Positions 16,830 to 24,787 of a stretch of DNA of 35,375 nucleotides are shown here, piece after piece (within the stretch, counting starts at the first letter, position 1; each line of letters begins with the position of its first letter). The translations under genes and the position numbers were made by a program. Source of the DNA: Candidatus Limnocylindrales bacterium (GTDB taxonomy: Bacteria; Desulfobacterota; Binatia; UBA1149; CAITLU01); NCBI GenBank assembly GCA_035571835.1, contig DATNBU010000035.1, positions 1-35,375 on the forward strand. The letters are read 5' to 3'. A model generated the notes under the pieces. The model made no database searches and was not told the DNA's origin. It saw only the letters and a list, made by a program, of their open reading frames with translations.

Positions 16830-19550
16830 ATGAGCCAATCGTTACCTGACGACGTCCGAAGCTATTCGATGGACGCGCTGCTGCGCGATGGTGGTTCCAT
16901 CCACGTACGGTCGATCCGCCCCGACGACAAGGAACTGCTGCGCGCGCATTTCCACACGCTTTCGCCGCGGTCGGTGTACACGCGTTTCTTCGGAGCCAAG
17001 CGCGATCTCACGCCGGAGGAGCTGGCCTATTTCACGGAGATGGACGGCGTCGACAGAGTCGGGCTCGTCGCCACGCTCCGCACGAGCGACGGCGAGAAGA
17101 TCATCGGCGTCGGCCGCTACTTTCGTCAGGGCAAGGCACGCGACTGCGCCGAGGTCGCGTTCGCAGTCTCCGACGGCCAGCAGCGGCGCGGAATCGCATC
17201 GATGCTGCTCGAGCACCTCGCCGGCATCGCCCGCACCCATGGAATCACCGAGTTCGCCGCCGACGTGCTCGGCGAGAACAATCACATGCTCCACGTATTC
17301 GAGCACAGCGGCTTCAAGGTTCATCGATCGATCGCCAGTGGAGTATTCCATGTGACGTTTCCGACCGAGGAGACGCCGGCCCACATCGAAGTAAGCCACG
17401 AGCGCGAGAGACGTGCCGCCGCCGAGAGCGTACGTCCGATCCTTGCGCCGAAGTCCGTCGCCGTCATCGGAGCATCGCGCAACCCGGAGAGCATCGGCGG
17501 GATGCTCGTACGGAACCTGATCCAGGGCGGGTTTCGCGGTCCGATCTATCCGGTCAATCCGCACGCCGACCAGATCGAAGGGCTCAAGGCATACCGGAGC
17601 GTGGCAGACATCGGGGCACCGATCGAGATGGCTGTGATTGCGACTCCCGCAGCTGCCGTTGCCGAAGTGGTCGCCGATTGCGCGAGAGCCGGAGTGCGCG
17701 GCGTCGTCGTGATCTCCTCCGGCTTCGGCGAGACCGGCGGCGGCATGGAACGCGACCGCGAACGCGAGCTTCTCGCGCTGGTGCGCGGCTCGGGAATGCG
17801 CATGGTCGGCCCCAACTGCATGGGCGTGCTCAACACGGAGCCGGCCGTCTCGATGAATGCGACGTTTGCGCCGAAGATGCCGCCGGGCGGCGGCGTCGCG
17901 ATGCTCTCGCAGAGCGGTGCGCTCGGGCTTGTCATTCTCGATCTGGCCGAGCAGCTCGGCATCGGGCTGTCCACGTTCATCTCCGCGGGGAACAAGGCCG
18001 ACATCTCGAGCAACGACATGCTCGCGTACTGGGTCGATGATCCGAACACGCGCGTCATACTTCTTTACCTGGAAAGCTTCGGGAACCCGCGCAAGTTCGC
18101 CCGGGTTGCGCCGGACGTCGCCCGCATCAAACCGATCGTCGCCATGAAGTCGGGCCGGTCGGCGGCCGGACGTCGCGCGGCGTCGAGCCATACGGCAGCG
18201 CTGGCAAGCCTCGACATCGCGGTCGAGACGCTTTTCGAACAGTGCGGCGTCATTCGCACCGATACGATGGCGCAGCTGTTCGACGTGACGGCGCTGCTTG
18301 CCACGCAGCCGGTGCCGCAAGGCGCGCGCGTCGGCGTCGTCACCAATGCCGGTGGGCCTGGCATCCTGCTGGCCGATGCATGCGACGCGCGAGGGCTCAC
18401 GCTCCCGGAGCTTTCGCCGGAAACCAGACTGAAGCTGAGCGAGTTCCTTCCCGCCCAGGCCGGGCTTTCCAATCCCGTGGACCTTCTGGCCGCCGCGACG
18501 CCCGAGCAGTACATGCGCGCCATCGAAGTGGTGGGAAACGATTCCTCGGTCGATGCTGTCGTCGTGATCTGCATTCCTGTCGTTGCGTCACAAACCGATG
18601 ACATCGCACACGCGATCGCGCGCGGAGCCGAACGCATTCCAGCCGACAAACCGATCCTCACCAACTTCCTGTCTTCCCGCGGCGCGCCGCGGGTGTTGTC
18701 GCAGGGAGCGCGCGGAGCCATCCCGTCGTTCGCGTTTCCGGAGGACGCAGCAATCGCGCTGTCGGCTGCGGCGCGCTACGGGGCGTGGCGCCGGAAACCC
18801 CGCGGAAAATTCGAAACGCTGACGGCGTTCGAGCGCGACGCCGTCCGGGCGGTCATCGACCGTGTCGTCGAAGGCGCCGACGGGCCGCGATGGCTCGGCA
18901 ACGAAGATCTGTCCACCGTGCTGCGGGCAGCACGCATTCCGTTTGCCGAATCGGTCGACGTCCGCACGGCCGACGCGGTGGCTGCGGCTGGCCGGCTCGG
19001 TTATCCGCTCGTCGTCAAGGTCAGCAGCCCGGCCGTTCTTCACAAGAGCGATGTGGGCGGCGTGATCCTTGGCGTGGAGAGCGACGAATCGCTCGCCGAA
19101 GCCATCGCGACGTTGTCGCGTCGCATGGAAGCTGCGGGCCATCGGCTCGAGCGCGTGCTGCTTCAGCGGCAGGTCATCGGCGGCGTCGAGAGCCTGGTCG
19201 GAGTGACGGTCGATGCCGTGTTCGGGCCGCTGCTCGTGGTCGGTATGGGCGGCGTGCTGGTCGAGCTGCTCGGGGACGCGTCGTTTCACCTGACGCCGGT
19301 CAGCGACCTCGATGCACGCGAGATGATCGACCGCCTGAGGTCGCGTGCACTGTTCGACGGATTCCGCGGAGCCGAGCCGGCCGATCGCGATGCGCTCGTT
19401 CATCTGGTGCTGCGGGTCTCTGCGCTGGTCGAAGCCGTTCCGGAGCTCGTCGAGCTTGATCTGAATCCCGTAAAGGTGCTCGCACGCGGAGCGGGCGCCG
19501 TCGCGGTGGATGGTCGAATGCGCGTAAAGCCGTACGCAACCAAGGGGTGA
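16830..19550 (+). CDS. GNAT acetyltransferase fused to ADP-forming acyl-CoA synthetase (Pat/ACD-type)
   Basis: The 906-residue protein has an N-terminal GNAT domain (residues ~20-180) with acetyl-CoA loop QQRRGIASMLLEHL. A CoA-binding Rossmann domain starts near 205 (SVAVIGASRNPESIGGMLVRNL). Succinyl-CoA-ligase-like domains follow, including PNCMGVLN and LSQSGALG. The SSHTAALAS block keeps the His (454) that is phosphorylated in ADP-forming acetyl-CoA synthetases. The C-terminal ~225 residues are an ATP-grasp domain (YPLVVKVSSPAVLHKSDVGGV). The domain order is GNAT first, opposite to the C-terminal GNAT of enterobacterial Pat. Such proteins acetylate lysines, often in acetyl-CoA synthetase. 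The retained His suggests the ligase half may also interconvert acyl-CoA, ADP and Pi with acid and ATP. The start has no clear ribosome binding site. The downstream PCMT start overlaps or nearly overlaps this stop, so they are co-translated. Confidence 0.9.
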   Translation: MSQSLPDDVRSYSMDALLRDGGSIHVRSIRPDDKELLRAHFHTLSPRSVYTRFFGAKRDLTPEELAYFTEMDGVDRVGLVATLRTSDGEKIIGVGRYFRQGKARDCAEVAFAVSDGQQRRGIASMLLEHLAGIARTHGITEFAADVLGENNHMLHVFEHSGFKVHRSIASGVFHVTFPTEETPAHIEVSHERERRAAAESVRPILAPKSVAVIGASRNPESIGGMLVRNLIQGGFRGPIYPVNPHADQIEGLKAYRSVADIGAPIEMAVIATPAAAVAEVVADCARAGVRGVVVISSGFGETGGGMERDRERELLALVRGSGMRMVGPNCMGVLNTEPAVSMNATFAPKMPPGGGVAMLSQSGALGLVILDLAEQLGIGLSTFISAGNKADISSNDMLAYWVDDPNTRVILLYLESFGNPRKFARVAPDVARIKPIVAMKSGRSAAGRRAASSHTAALASLDIAVETLFEQCGVIRTDTMAQLFDVTALLATQPVPQGARVGVVTNAGGPGILLADACDARGLTLPELSPETRLKLSEFLPAQAGLSNPVDLLAAATPEQYMRAIEVVGNDSSVDAVVVICIPVVASQTDDIAHAIARGAERIPADKPILTNFLSSRGAPRVLSQGARGAIPSFAFPEDAAIALSAAARYGAWRRKPRGKFETLTAFERDAVRAVIDRVVEGADGPRWLGNEDLSTVLRAARIPFAESVDVRTADAVAAAGRLGYPLVVKVSSPAVLHKSDVGGVILGVESDESLAEAIATLSRRMEAAGHRLERVLLQRQVIGGVESLVGVTVDAVFGPLLVVGMGGVLVELLGDASFHLTPVSDLDAREMIDRLRSRALFDGFRGAEPADRDALVHLVLRVSALVEAVPELVELDLNPVKVLARGAGAVAVDGRMRVKPYATKG

Positions 19551-19555
19551 TCGTG

Positions 19556-20395
19556 ATGACGCGAGAACGACGGTTGCACACTGCGTCCGCGCTATCGTCA
19601 GCCGCACTCGTCGTGCTGTTTTTTCCCGCGATCGCCGCGATCGCGGTCGATGCCCCTGGCACCTCGAACCACGATGGAGCAACGAGCACTTCTCCGGATC
19701 CCCGGGACGTCGCCCGCAACGAGATGATTGCGACGATTCGTCGCTACTCCGCTGCCGGGCCACATCCGATCAGCCGGCAGATCGAGGACGTGATGGCGCG
19801 TATCCCGAGAGAGCAGTTCGTACCGGAGAACGTGCGGGCTTCTTCGTACAAGGACATGCCGCTGCCGATCGGTCACGGGCAGACGATCTCGCAGCCGTAC
19901 ATCGTCGCGCTCATGACCGAGCTCGCAGCCGTCGACAAGGACGACGTGGTTCTCGAGATCGGCACGGGCTCGGGCTACCAGGCGGCAGTGCTCGCCGGCC
20001 TCGCAAAACAGGTCTACACGATCGAAATCGTCGAGCCGCTCGGACGACAGGCGGCGCAGACGCTGGGTCGTCTCGGATACCGGAACGTCGAGGTCCGCAT
20101 CGGCGATGGTTACAAGGGATGGCCGGAGCACGCTCCATTCGATGCGATCGTCGTCACGGCCGCGCCGGATCGCATTCCGGAGCCGCTCATCGCGCAGCTG
20201 CGGCCGGGCGGCAGGCTCGTGGTACCGGTCGGAGGCTCGCTCGCGGATCAGAACCTCACCGTGCTCGAGAAAAAGGCGGACGGTTCGACTACGACGCGGG
20301 AGGTTTTGCCGGTGCGGTTCGTTCCGCTGACACGCTCGAGCGATGAGAACGCCCCGGACCGCGCAGCCCAGCCAGGCCAGCCAGGCCAGCATTGA
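19556..20395 (+). CDS. pcm: Exported protein-L-isoaspartate O-methyltransferase
   Basis: A second PCMT in the window, about 279 residues from ATG 19556, which sits eight bases after AAGGGG. A GTG at 19547 overlapping the previous stop is an alternative start. Unlike typical Pcm it has a strong hydrophobic signal (SALSSAALVVLFFPAIAAIAV), so it is probably exported or membrane-anchored. The catalytic domain covers residues ~50-265: RIPREQFVPENVRASSYKDMPLPIGHGQTISQPYIVALM, the SAM motif VVLEIGTGSGYQAAVL, and GRLVVPVGG. The reaction is SAM-dependent methylation of isoaspartate. SAM supply outside the cytoplasm is a known puzzle for exported homologues. The tail contains a short Gln/Pro/Ala/Gly repeat (CAGCCAGGC copies at 20365-20390) of no obvious function. 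Confidence 0.87.
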   Translation: MTRERRLHTASALSSAALVVLFFPAIAAIAVDAPGTSNHDGATSTSPDPRDVARNEMIATIRRYSAAGPHPISRQIEDVMARIPREQFVPENVRASSYKDMPLPIGHGQTISQPYIVALMTELAAVDKDDVVLEIGTGSGYQAAVLAGLAKQVYTIEIVEPLGRQAAQTLGRLGYRNVEVRIGDGYKGWPEHAPFDAIVVTAAPDRIPEPLIAQLRPGGRLVVPVGGSLADQNLTVLEKKADGSTTTREVLPVRFVPLTRSSDENAPDRAAQPGQPGQH

Positions 20396-20474
20396 AGGCT
20401 GGGCGGCACGCGCGCGACGGCCGTGTCCTTGCACCACGCTCGCTCACAACCTATGGCATCGCATGGAGGTAGCT

Positions 20475-21119
20475 ATGGGATTTCCCGTGATCTGCATCTC
20501 GCACACGGACGGCTGCGGCGGTGAGAAGATCGGCCATGACGTCGCCGACCGGCTGGGCTATCGCTACGTGAACGAGGAGATCATCCTCGAAGCGGCGCGG
20601 CTTGCCCGCGTCGATCCGCACATCGTGGCGGCAGCAGAGCACAAGCAGTCGCTGCTCGAGCGGATTCTCGACAGCCTCGTCTCGGCACAGGAAAAACTTG
20701 GTCTGACCGCCCTCGCGGCGGGGATCGGCGTGCCGGCCTCGAGCGGTCCGTCTCAGCATGCCGACCGCGACGACCTTCGCAGCATGATTCGCGCCGCCGT
20801 CGGAGAAGTCGCAAAGGGCGGCAAGGCGGTGATCGCTGCTCACGCGGCATCGCTCGCGCTCGCCGGGCGACCTGGCGTGCTTCGGGTGCTCGTCACGGCG
20901 CCCGACGAAGCGCGCTGCAGCCGCATCGGGAACGAACGCAGCCTTTCGGCGGAAGAAGCTGCCGAAGCGGTCGCCGCGGGCGACGCGGGACGGCGGGAGT
21001 ACCTTCGTTCGTTCTACGACGTCGACGCCGAGATCCCGACGCTTTACGACATGGTGCTCAACACCGAGATCCTGACGCCGGAGCAGATTTCGACGATGAT
21101 TGTCGCGGCCGCGCAGTAG
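20475..21119 (+). CDS. Cytidylate-kinase-like family protein
   Basis: The 214-residue protein starts at ATG 20475, five bases after GGAGG; ATG 20463 is in frame but lies before this site. The N-terminus VICISHTDGCGGEKIGHDVADRLGYRYVNEEII matches the cytidylate-kinase-like family (Cytidylate_kin2): a modified P-loop with GCGGEKI, then the YVNEEII segment where bona fide kinases have YDKEII. Later blocks are AVIAAHAASLALAG, LRVLVTAPDEARCSRI and REYLRSFYDVDAEIPTLYDMVLNTEILTPE, also characteristic. Members are cytosolic nucleotide-binding proteins, mostly without proven activity. The lack of a canonical GKS/T in the P-loop leaves kinase activity open. It follows the exported PCMT by 79 bp and is the last gene before a hairpin between convergent genes. 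Confidence 0.82.
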   Translation: MGFPVICISHTDGCGGEKIGHDVADRLGYRYVNEEIILEAARLARVDPHIVAAAEHKQSLLERILDSLVSAQEKLGLTALAAGIGVPASSGPSQHADRDDLRSMIRAAVGEVAKGGKAVIAAHAASLALAGRPGVLRVLVTAPDEARCSRIGNERSLSAEEAAEAVAAGDAGRREYLRSFYDVDAEIPTLYDMVLNTEILTPEQISTMIVAAAQ

Positions 21120-21162
21120 ACCGGCGGCTGCGGCAAGACTGCGGCCGGCTATCGCTGGAGTG

Positions 21163-21192
21163 CGGCCGCACTCTCAAGGAAGAGTGCGGCCG
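21163..21192. terminator. Hairpin between convergent genes
   Basis: CGGCCGCACTCT (21163-21174) and AGAGTGCGGCCG (21181-21192) form a perfect 12-bp stem with a 6-base loop. It lies 43 bp after the stop of the cytidylate-kinase-like gene and 20 bp from the stop of the convergent basic-protein gene. Neither side has a T-run, so it may be a transcript-end stabiliser or a weak bidirectional terminator. The left arm overlaps the 16-bp palindrome GAGTGCGGCCGCACTC. Confidence 0.55.
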
Positions 21193-21212
21193 GGCAGTCC
21201 GGAACTCCGGAT

Positions 21213-21623
21213 TCAGGCGCCGATGGCCTTGCGGAAGCGCCGGATGACGACGTCGGCCGTCTTGCGGGCATCCGCGATGATGGAATCGGCACCTTTCTTG
21301 ATATCCCGCCACGACTCATCGGCGCCCGCGGTCAGGCGTTTCAGCACACGCCCTGCTTCGCGCTGCGTGGATTTGAGCGTCCCGAGCTGGGCGCGGGCAT
21401 CCTTGCGCAGCTCGCGAACCTTGGCGCGCGCATCCCGCTCGATCTTCTTCTCGGCCCGGACGAGCCCGCGCTGAATCTCGGCGATCGATTTCTCGAGATG
21501 CTTGACGCCCGAGGCGATCTCGCCATACGCGTCTTTTGCTTCCCGCGACATGGCGGAACCGGCCCTCGCCATCGCCATGGTTTTCTTCGTCGCGACTTTT
21601 TTCCTGGTGGATCTGGTGGCCAT
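21213..21623 (-). CDS. Small basic coiled-coil protein (histone-H1-like N-terminus)
   Basis: The 136-residue protein starts at ATG 21623 with a strong AAGGAGG five bases upstream. The N-terminus is Lys/Arg/Thr/Ala-rich (MATRSTRKKVATKKTMAMAR), resembling bacterial H1-like tails. From residue ~25 to the end it is predicted as nearly continuous amphipathic helix with heptad-like spacing (for example KHLEKSIAEIQRGLVRAEKK and RELRKDARAQLG), and no Pro or Cys residues. There is no signal peptide. Possible roles are nucleoid binding, or a phasin/apolipoprotein-like surface coat; the sequence alone does not choose between them. It is divergent from the HMA selenoprotein candidate, with 157 bp between their starts. 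Confidence 0.75.
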   Translation of the reverse strand: MATRSTRKKVATKKTMAMARAGSAMSREAKDAYGEIASGVKHLEKSIAEIQRGLVRAEKKIERDARAKVRELRKDARAQLGTLKSTQREAGRVLKRLTAGADESWRDIKKGADSIIADARKTADVVIRRFRKAIGA

Positions 21624-21701
21624 CTGGCCCTCCTTTGAACGAGGGCGGGGTGTTTTTTTGTTTCCCGCTCGTCGTATCGCCGACCCAACCTAGTCCCTGT
21701 C

Positions 21702-21714
21702 GTGACGTTGTCAC
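21702..21714. promoter_or_regulatory. Possible operator between divergent genes
   Basis: GTGAC-GTT-GTCAC is a perfect inverted repeat with 3-bp spacer, between the starts of the basic coiled-coil gene (21623) and the HMA selenoprotein candidate (21781). Its position 79 bp and 67 bp from the two starts suits a regulator site. It is short, so chance occurrence is possible. Confidence 0.35.
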
Positions 21715-21780
21715 CTCGATTGCGCCGTGAATCGCATCAGTGACTTTCCGATCGCTGCTACGGCTGATAACGATGGCTAC

Positions 21781-22128
21781 ATGATCAGGCCAAGGCAGAT
21801 TCTGCTTCCCCTGCTCGTTGCTGTCGCGCTTGCAGCGGCTTCGCCGGTATCGGCTACCGACGACGCGGCGCCGGCCGCGGCAACGGCAAAACAGGCGAAG
21901 TATCTTCTCCACGTCGACGGCATGACTTGACCCTCCGGCTGTCCCGCGCGAGTTCGCGCGGCTCTGTCGAAGATCGAAGGTGTCGAGTCGGTCGACGTGG
22001 ACATGGACAGCAAGACCGCAACCGTCACCGTGAAGGCGGGTCATACTTTGACGAAGGAAGCCTGTGACAAGGCTTTCGAGGGTACGAAGTATTCGGTCCG
22101 GACGTTCGAGAGCGCCGGCAGCAGCTGA
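21781..22128 (+). CDS. Exported heavy-metal-associated (HMA) domain protein, probable selenoprotein (TGA codon at 21928-21930)
   Basis: Read through one in-frame TGA, the frame gives 115 residues. Signal peptide MIRPRQILLPLLVAVALAAASPVSA is followed by a short Ala-rich linker and then a complete HMA/MerP-like beta-alpha-beta-beta-alpha-beta domain: YLLHVDGMT-U-PSGC, PARVRAALSKIEGVESVDVD, KTATVTVKAG, EACDKAFEGTKYSVRTFE. The TGA is codon 50, exactly where the first Cys of the conserved GMTC metal motif belongs; Cys54 is the second ligand and Cys95 a third Cys. Sequence similarity to HMA continues equally on both sides, and no frameshift is needed. A SECIS-like hairpin lies just downstream (listed separately). 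The upstream frame is open to a GTG at 21727, but ATG 21781 gives the proper signal peptide; no clear ribosome binding site is seen. The expected role is binding or transfer of a thiophilic metal, or redox chemistry, in the periplasm. The alternative is a recent nonsense pseudogene. Confidence 0.8.
21931..21961 (+). promoter_or_regulatory. Candidate bacterial SECIS element
   Basis: Directly after the in-frame TGA (21928-21930), CCGCGCG (21944-21950) and CGCGCGG (21955-21961) form a perfect 7-bp stem with loop AGTT. The loop begins 20 bases after the TGA and has G as its second base. Published bacterial SECIS models ask for a small apical loop with a G in its first two positions, about 16-37 bases after the UGA, so this fits. 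Folding energy and SelB binding are untested, and GC-rich coding DNA can form such stems by chance. Confidence 0.65.
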
Positions 22129-22187
22129 ACCCGGCGAATTGCCCGGCGCTGCGGCTCACGCCGGAGTCGCCGGGACTCGCCGCCTCT

Positions 22188-24554
22188 TCAGTACGGCCAC
22201 GTCCAGCCGGTGATCTCCGGTCGATCGGTGCCGTTCTCGTGCGCGTAGCGCATATTGTCGATGATCGCGTTCTTCATCTCTTCCTTGAGATGGGTGGCCC
22301 TGGTTCGCAGCTTCGGCACGCGTTCGATCACATCGATCACCAGGTGGAAGCGTGATGTCTCGTTGAGCATCGCGAGCTCGAGCGGGGTGTTGATGTTGCC
22401 CTTCTCCTTGTAGCCGCGCACGTGCAGGTTGTCGTGGCCGGCGAAGCGATACGCCAGCTTGTGGATCAGCCACGGGTAGCCGTGGAAATTGAAGATGATG
22501 GGCTTGTCGGTCGTGAACAGCCCTCCGATCTCCCGCTCGGTGGATCCGTGCGGATGCTCGGATCGTGGCTGTAGCTTGAACAGATCGACCACGTTGACGA
22601 AGCGCAGCTTGAGGTCCGACACGCGCTCGCGAAGGATCGCGGCCGCGGCCAGCGCCTCCATGGTTGCGACGTCGCCGCAGCTGGCCAGCACCACGTCCGG
22701 CTCCGCATCCGCATCGGTGCTGGCCCGCTTCCAGATGCCGAGACCCTTGGCGCAGTGGACCATCGCCTCGTCCATCGTCATGAACTGCAGGTGCTTCTGC
22801 TTGTCGGCGACGATGACGTTGATGCAGTCGCTGCTGCGCAGGCAGTGATCGGCGACGACCAGCAGCGTGTTCGCGTCCGGCGGCAGATAGATGCGCGTAA
22901 CCGACGGACCCTTGTTGGTGACGAGGTCAATGAAGCCGGGATCCTGATGCGAGAATCCGTTATGGTCCTGGCGCCACACGGTCGAGGACAGCAGGATGTT
23001 CTCCGACGCCACCGGCGCGCGCCATGCAACGTGGTTCTTCGAAATGTCGAGCCACTTGGCATGCTGGTTGAACATCGAGTCGATCACGTGCGCGAAGGCT
23101 TCGTAGGTGTGGAACAGGCCGTGGCGACCCGTCAGCAGGTAACCCTCGAGCCAGCCGAGCAGCGTGTGCTCCGACAGCATCTCCATCACGCGACCGTCAC
23201 GCGCGAGCTCGCCGCCGTCGGCGTCTTCCGGAAGATAATCCGCCATCCACGTCTTGCGGCTCGCCGCGTATACCGCCTGCAGGCGATTGGACGCGGTTTC
23301 GTCGGGCCCGAACAGCCGGAAGCTCGACATGTTCATTTTCATCACGTCGCGCAGATATTCGCCGAGCGGACGCGTGTTCTCGTATTCGACCGCGCCGCGC
23401 TCCGGGACGTCGACCGCATAGTCGCGAATGTCGGGAAGCTTGAGCTCCCTGCGCAGCACGCCGCCGTTGGCGTGCGGATTGGCGCTCATGCGACGCGTTC
23501 CCTTCGGTGCGAGCGCTTTGAGCTCGGGGATCAGCGCGCCGTTCGCGTCGAACAGCTCTTCGGGCCGGTAGCTGCGCAGCCAGTCGTCAAGCAGCTTGAG
23601 GTTGTCCGGATTGCTGCGGACTTCCGAGAACGGCACCTGATGGGAGCGCCACGAGCCTTCCACCTTGTGGCCCTTGATTTCCTTCGGTCCGGTCCATCCC
23701 TTGGGCGAGCGCAGCACGATCATCGGCCAGCGCGGACGCTGCGGCTCTTTCGATTCGCGTGCGGCTTTCTGGTGCGCGCGGATCTCGCCGATGGCCTCGT
23801 CGAGAGTCGCCGCCATTTTCTGGTGCATCTCGGCCGGATCGTCGCCCTCGACGAAGTATGGCTTGTATCCGTAACCGACGAACAGCGCGGTGAGCTCCTC
23901 GTGGCTGATGCGCGCGAGGATGGTCGGATTCGCGATCTTGTAACCGTTCAGATTGAGGATCGGCAGCACGGCCCCGTCGCGCGCCGGGTTGATGAACTTA
24001 TTGGAATGCCACGACGTGGCGAGCGGTCCGGTCTCGGCCTCGCCGTCACCGACGACGCACGCAACGATGAGATCGGGATTGTCGAGCACCATGCCGAACG
24101 AATGCGAAAGGCTGTAGCCGAGCTCGCCGCCCTCGTGGATCGAACCCGGAGTCTCCGGAGTGACGTGGCTGCCGATGTGGCCGGGGAACGAGAACTGGTG
24201 GAAGAAGCGGCGCATGCCTTCCTCGTCCTCGCTCTTGTCCGGATAGATCTCCGAATACGTGCCCTCGAGATAGGCGGGGCCGAGCACGCCGGGCGCGCCG
24301 TGCCCGGGACCGGCCACGAAGATCATGTCGAGGTCGTCGCGTACGATCAGCCGGTTGCAGTGCACCCAGGTGAACGACAACGCGGGACTTGCACCCCAAT
24401 GACCGAGCAGGCGGTGCTTGACGTTCTCGGCTTCGAGCGGCCTGCGGAGCAGCGGGTTGTCCTTCAGGTAGATCATCCCCACGGCGAGGTAGTTGCAGGC
24501 ACGCCAGTACGCGTTGATCAGTTCGAGTTCCCGGGCGTTCAGAGGTTTTTCCAT
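22188..24554 (-). CDS. xfp: Phosphoketolase (xylulose-5-phosphate/fructose-6-phosphate)
   Basis: The 788-residue protein, the usual length for the family, starts at ATG 24554 ([26 protein letters not shown]) with GGAGA five to six bases upstream; an in-frame ATG at 24566 is less well placed. Family blocks seen are [31 protein letters not shown] and [27 protein letters not shown]. The thiamine diphosphate region [21 protein letters not shown]...[10 protein letters not shown] is also present, as are [14 protein letters not shown] and [13 protein letters not shown]. The enzyme is cytosolic, uses TPP and Mg2+, and converts xylulose-5-P or fructose-6-P plus phosphate into acetyl phosphate and a shorter sugar phosphate. 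The acetyl phosphate links to acetyl-CoA metabolism, and the ADP-forming acyl-CoA synthetase upstream could connect, though the two are not one operon. The gene is divergent from the ABC transporter. Confidence 0.95.
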   Translation of the reverse strand: MEKPLNARELELINAYWRACNYLAVGMIYLKDNPLLRRPLEAENVKHRLLGHWGASPALSFTWVHCNRLIVRDDLDMIFVAGPGHGAPGVLGPAYLEGTYSEIYPDKSEDEEGMRRFFHQFSFPGHIGSHVTPETPGSIHEGGELGYSLSHSFGMVLDNPDLIVACVVGDGEAETGPLATSWHSNKFINPARDGAVLPILNLNGYKIANPTILARISHEELTALFVGYGYKPYFVEGDDPAEMHQKMAATLDEAIGEIRAHQKAARESKEPQRPRWPMIVLRSPKGWTGPKEIKGHKVEGSWRSHQVPFSEVRSNPDNLKLLDDWLRSYRPEELFDANGALIPELKALAPKGTRRMSANPHANGGVLRRELKLPDIRDYAVDVPERGAVEYENTRPLGEYLRDVMKMNMSSFRLFGPDETASNRLQAVYAASRKTWMADYLPEDADGGELARDGRVMEMLSEHTLLGWLEGYLLTGRHGLFHTYEAFAHVIDSMFNQHAKWLDISKNHVAWRAPVASENILLSSTVWRQDHNGFSHQDPGFIDLVTNKGPSVTRIYLPPDANTLLVVADHCLRSSDCINVIVADKQKHLQFMTMDEAMVHCAKGLGIWKRASTDADAEPDVVLASCGDVATMEALAAAAILRERVSDLKLRFVNVVDLFKLQPRSEHPHGSTEREIGGLFTTDKPIIFNFHGYPWLIHKLAYRFAGHDNLHVRGYKEKGNINTPLELAMLNETSRFHLVIDVIERVPKLRTRATHLKEEMKNAIIDNMRYAHENGTDRPEITGWTWPY

Positions 24555-24662
24555 GGCTCTCTCCATTGCTGCGCGAGTTTCCTGACGTCGATGATCCGAC
24601 CTTCGCAATGAACGGCGTACCTATACACGAGCCGGAACCCGGCACGAGTCTGCATCGGGCAC

Positions 24663-24676
24663 TGCGGTAAACCGCA
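24663..24676. promoter_or_regulatory. Possible operator between xfp and the ABC transporter gene
   Basis: TGCGGT-AA-ACCGCA is a 6-bp-arm inverted repeat with a 2-bp centre, flanked by direct GCACTGC-like copies (CACTGC at both sides). It lies in the 233-bp divergent region between the two start codons. No matching regulator can be named. Confidence 0.35.
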
Positions 24677-24787
24677 CTGCGCCGGTGTCGTTCGCGCGGG
24701 CCGTCCGATAGAAATCGGCAGCTTGGAGACAATGACGAACAGAGCGGTCGCACCGATATCGCCATCGTGCGGGGAGTGACGGCGCGA

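Noticed and set aside
21727-21930. A 67-codon open frame from GTG 21727 to the TGA at 21930 as an independent small gene
   Set aside because: It contains only a signal peptide and the first strand of an HMA domain; the domain continues in frame past the TGA, so this is the head of the longer gene.
22755-24611. Long open frame on the plus strand opposite xfp
   Set aside because: It is antisense to an unmistakable phosphoketolase; long antisense frames are expected in GC-rich DNA, and the product has no recognisable features.
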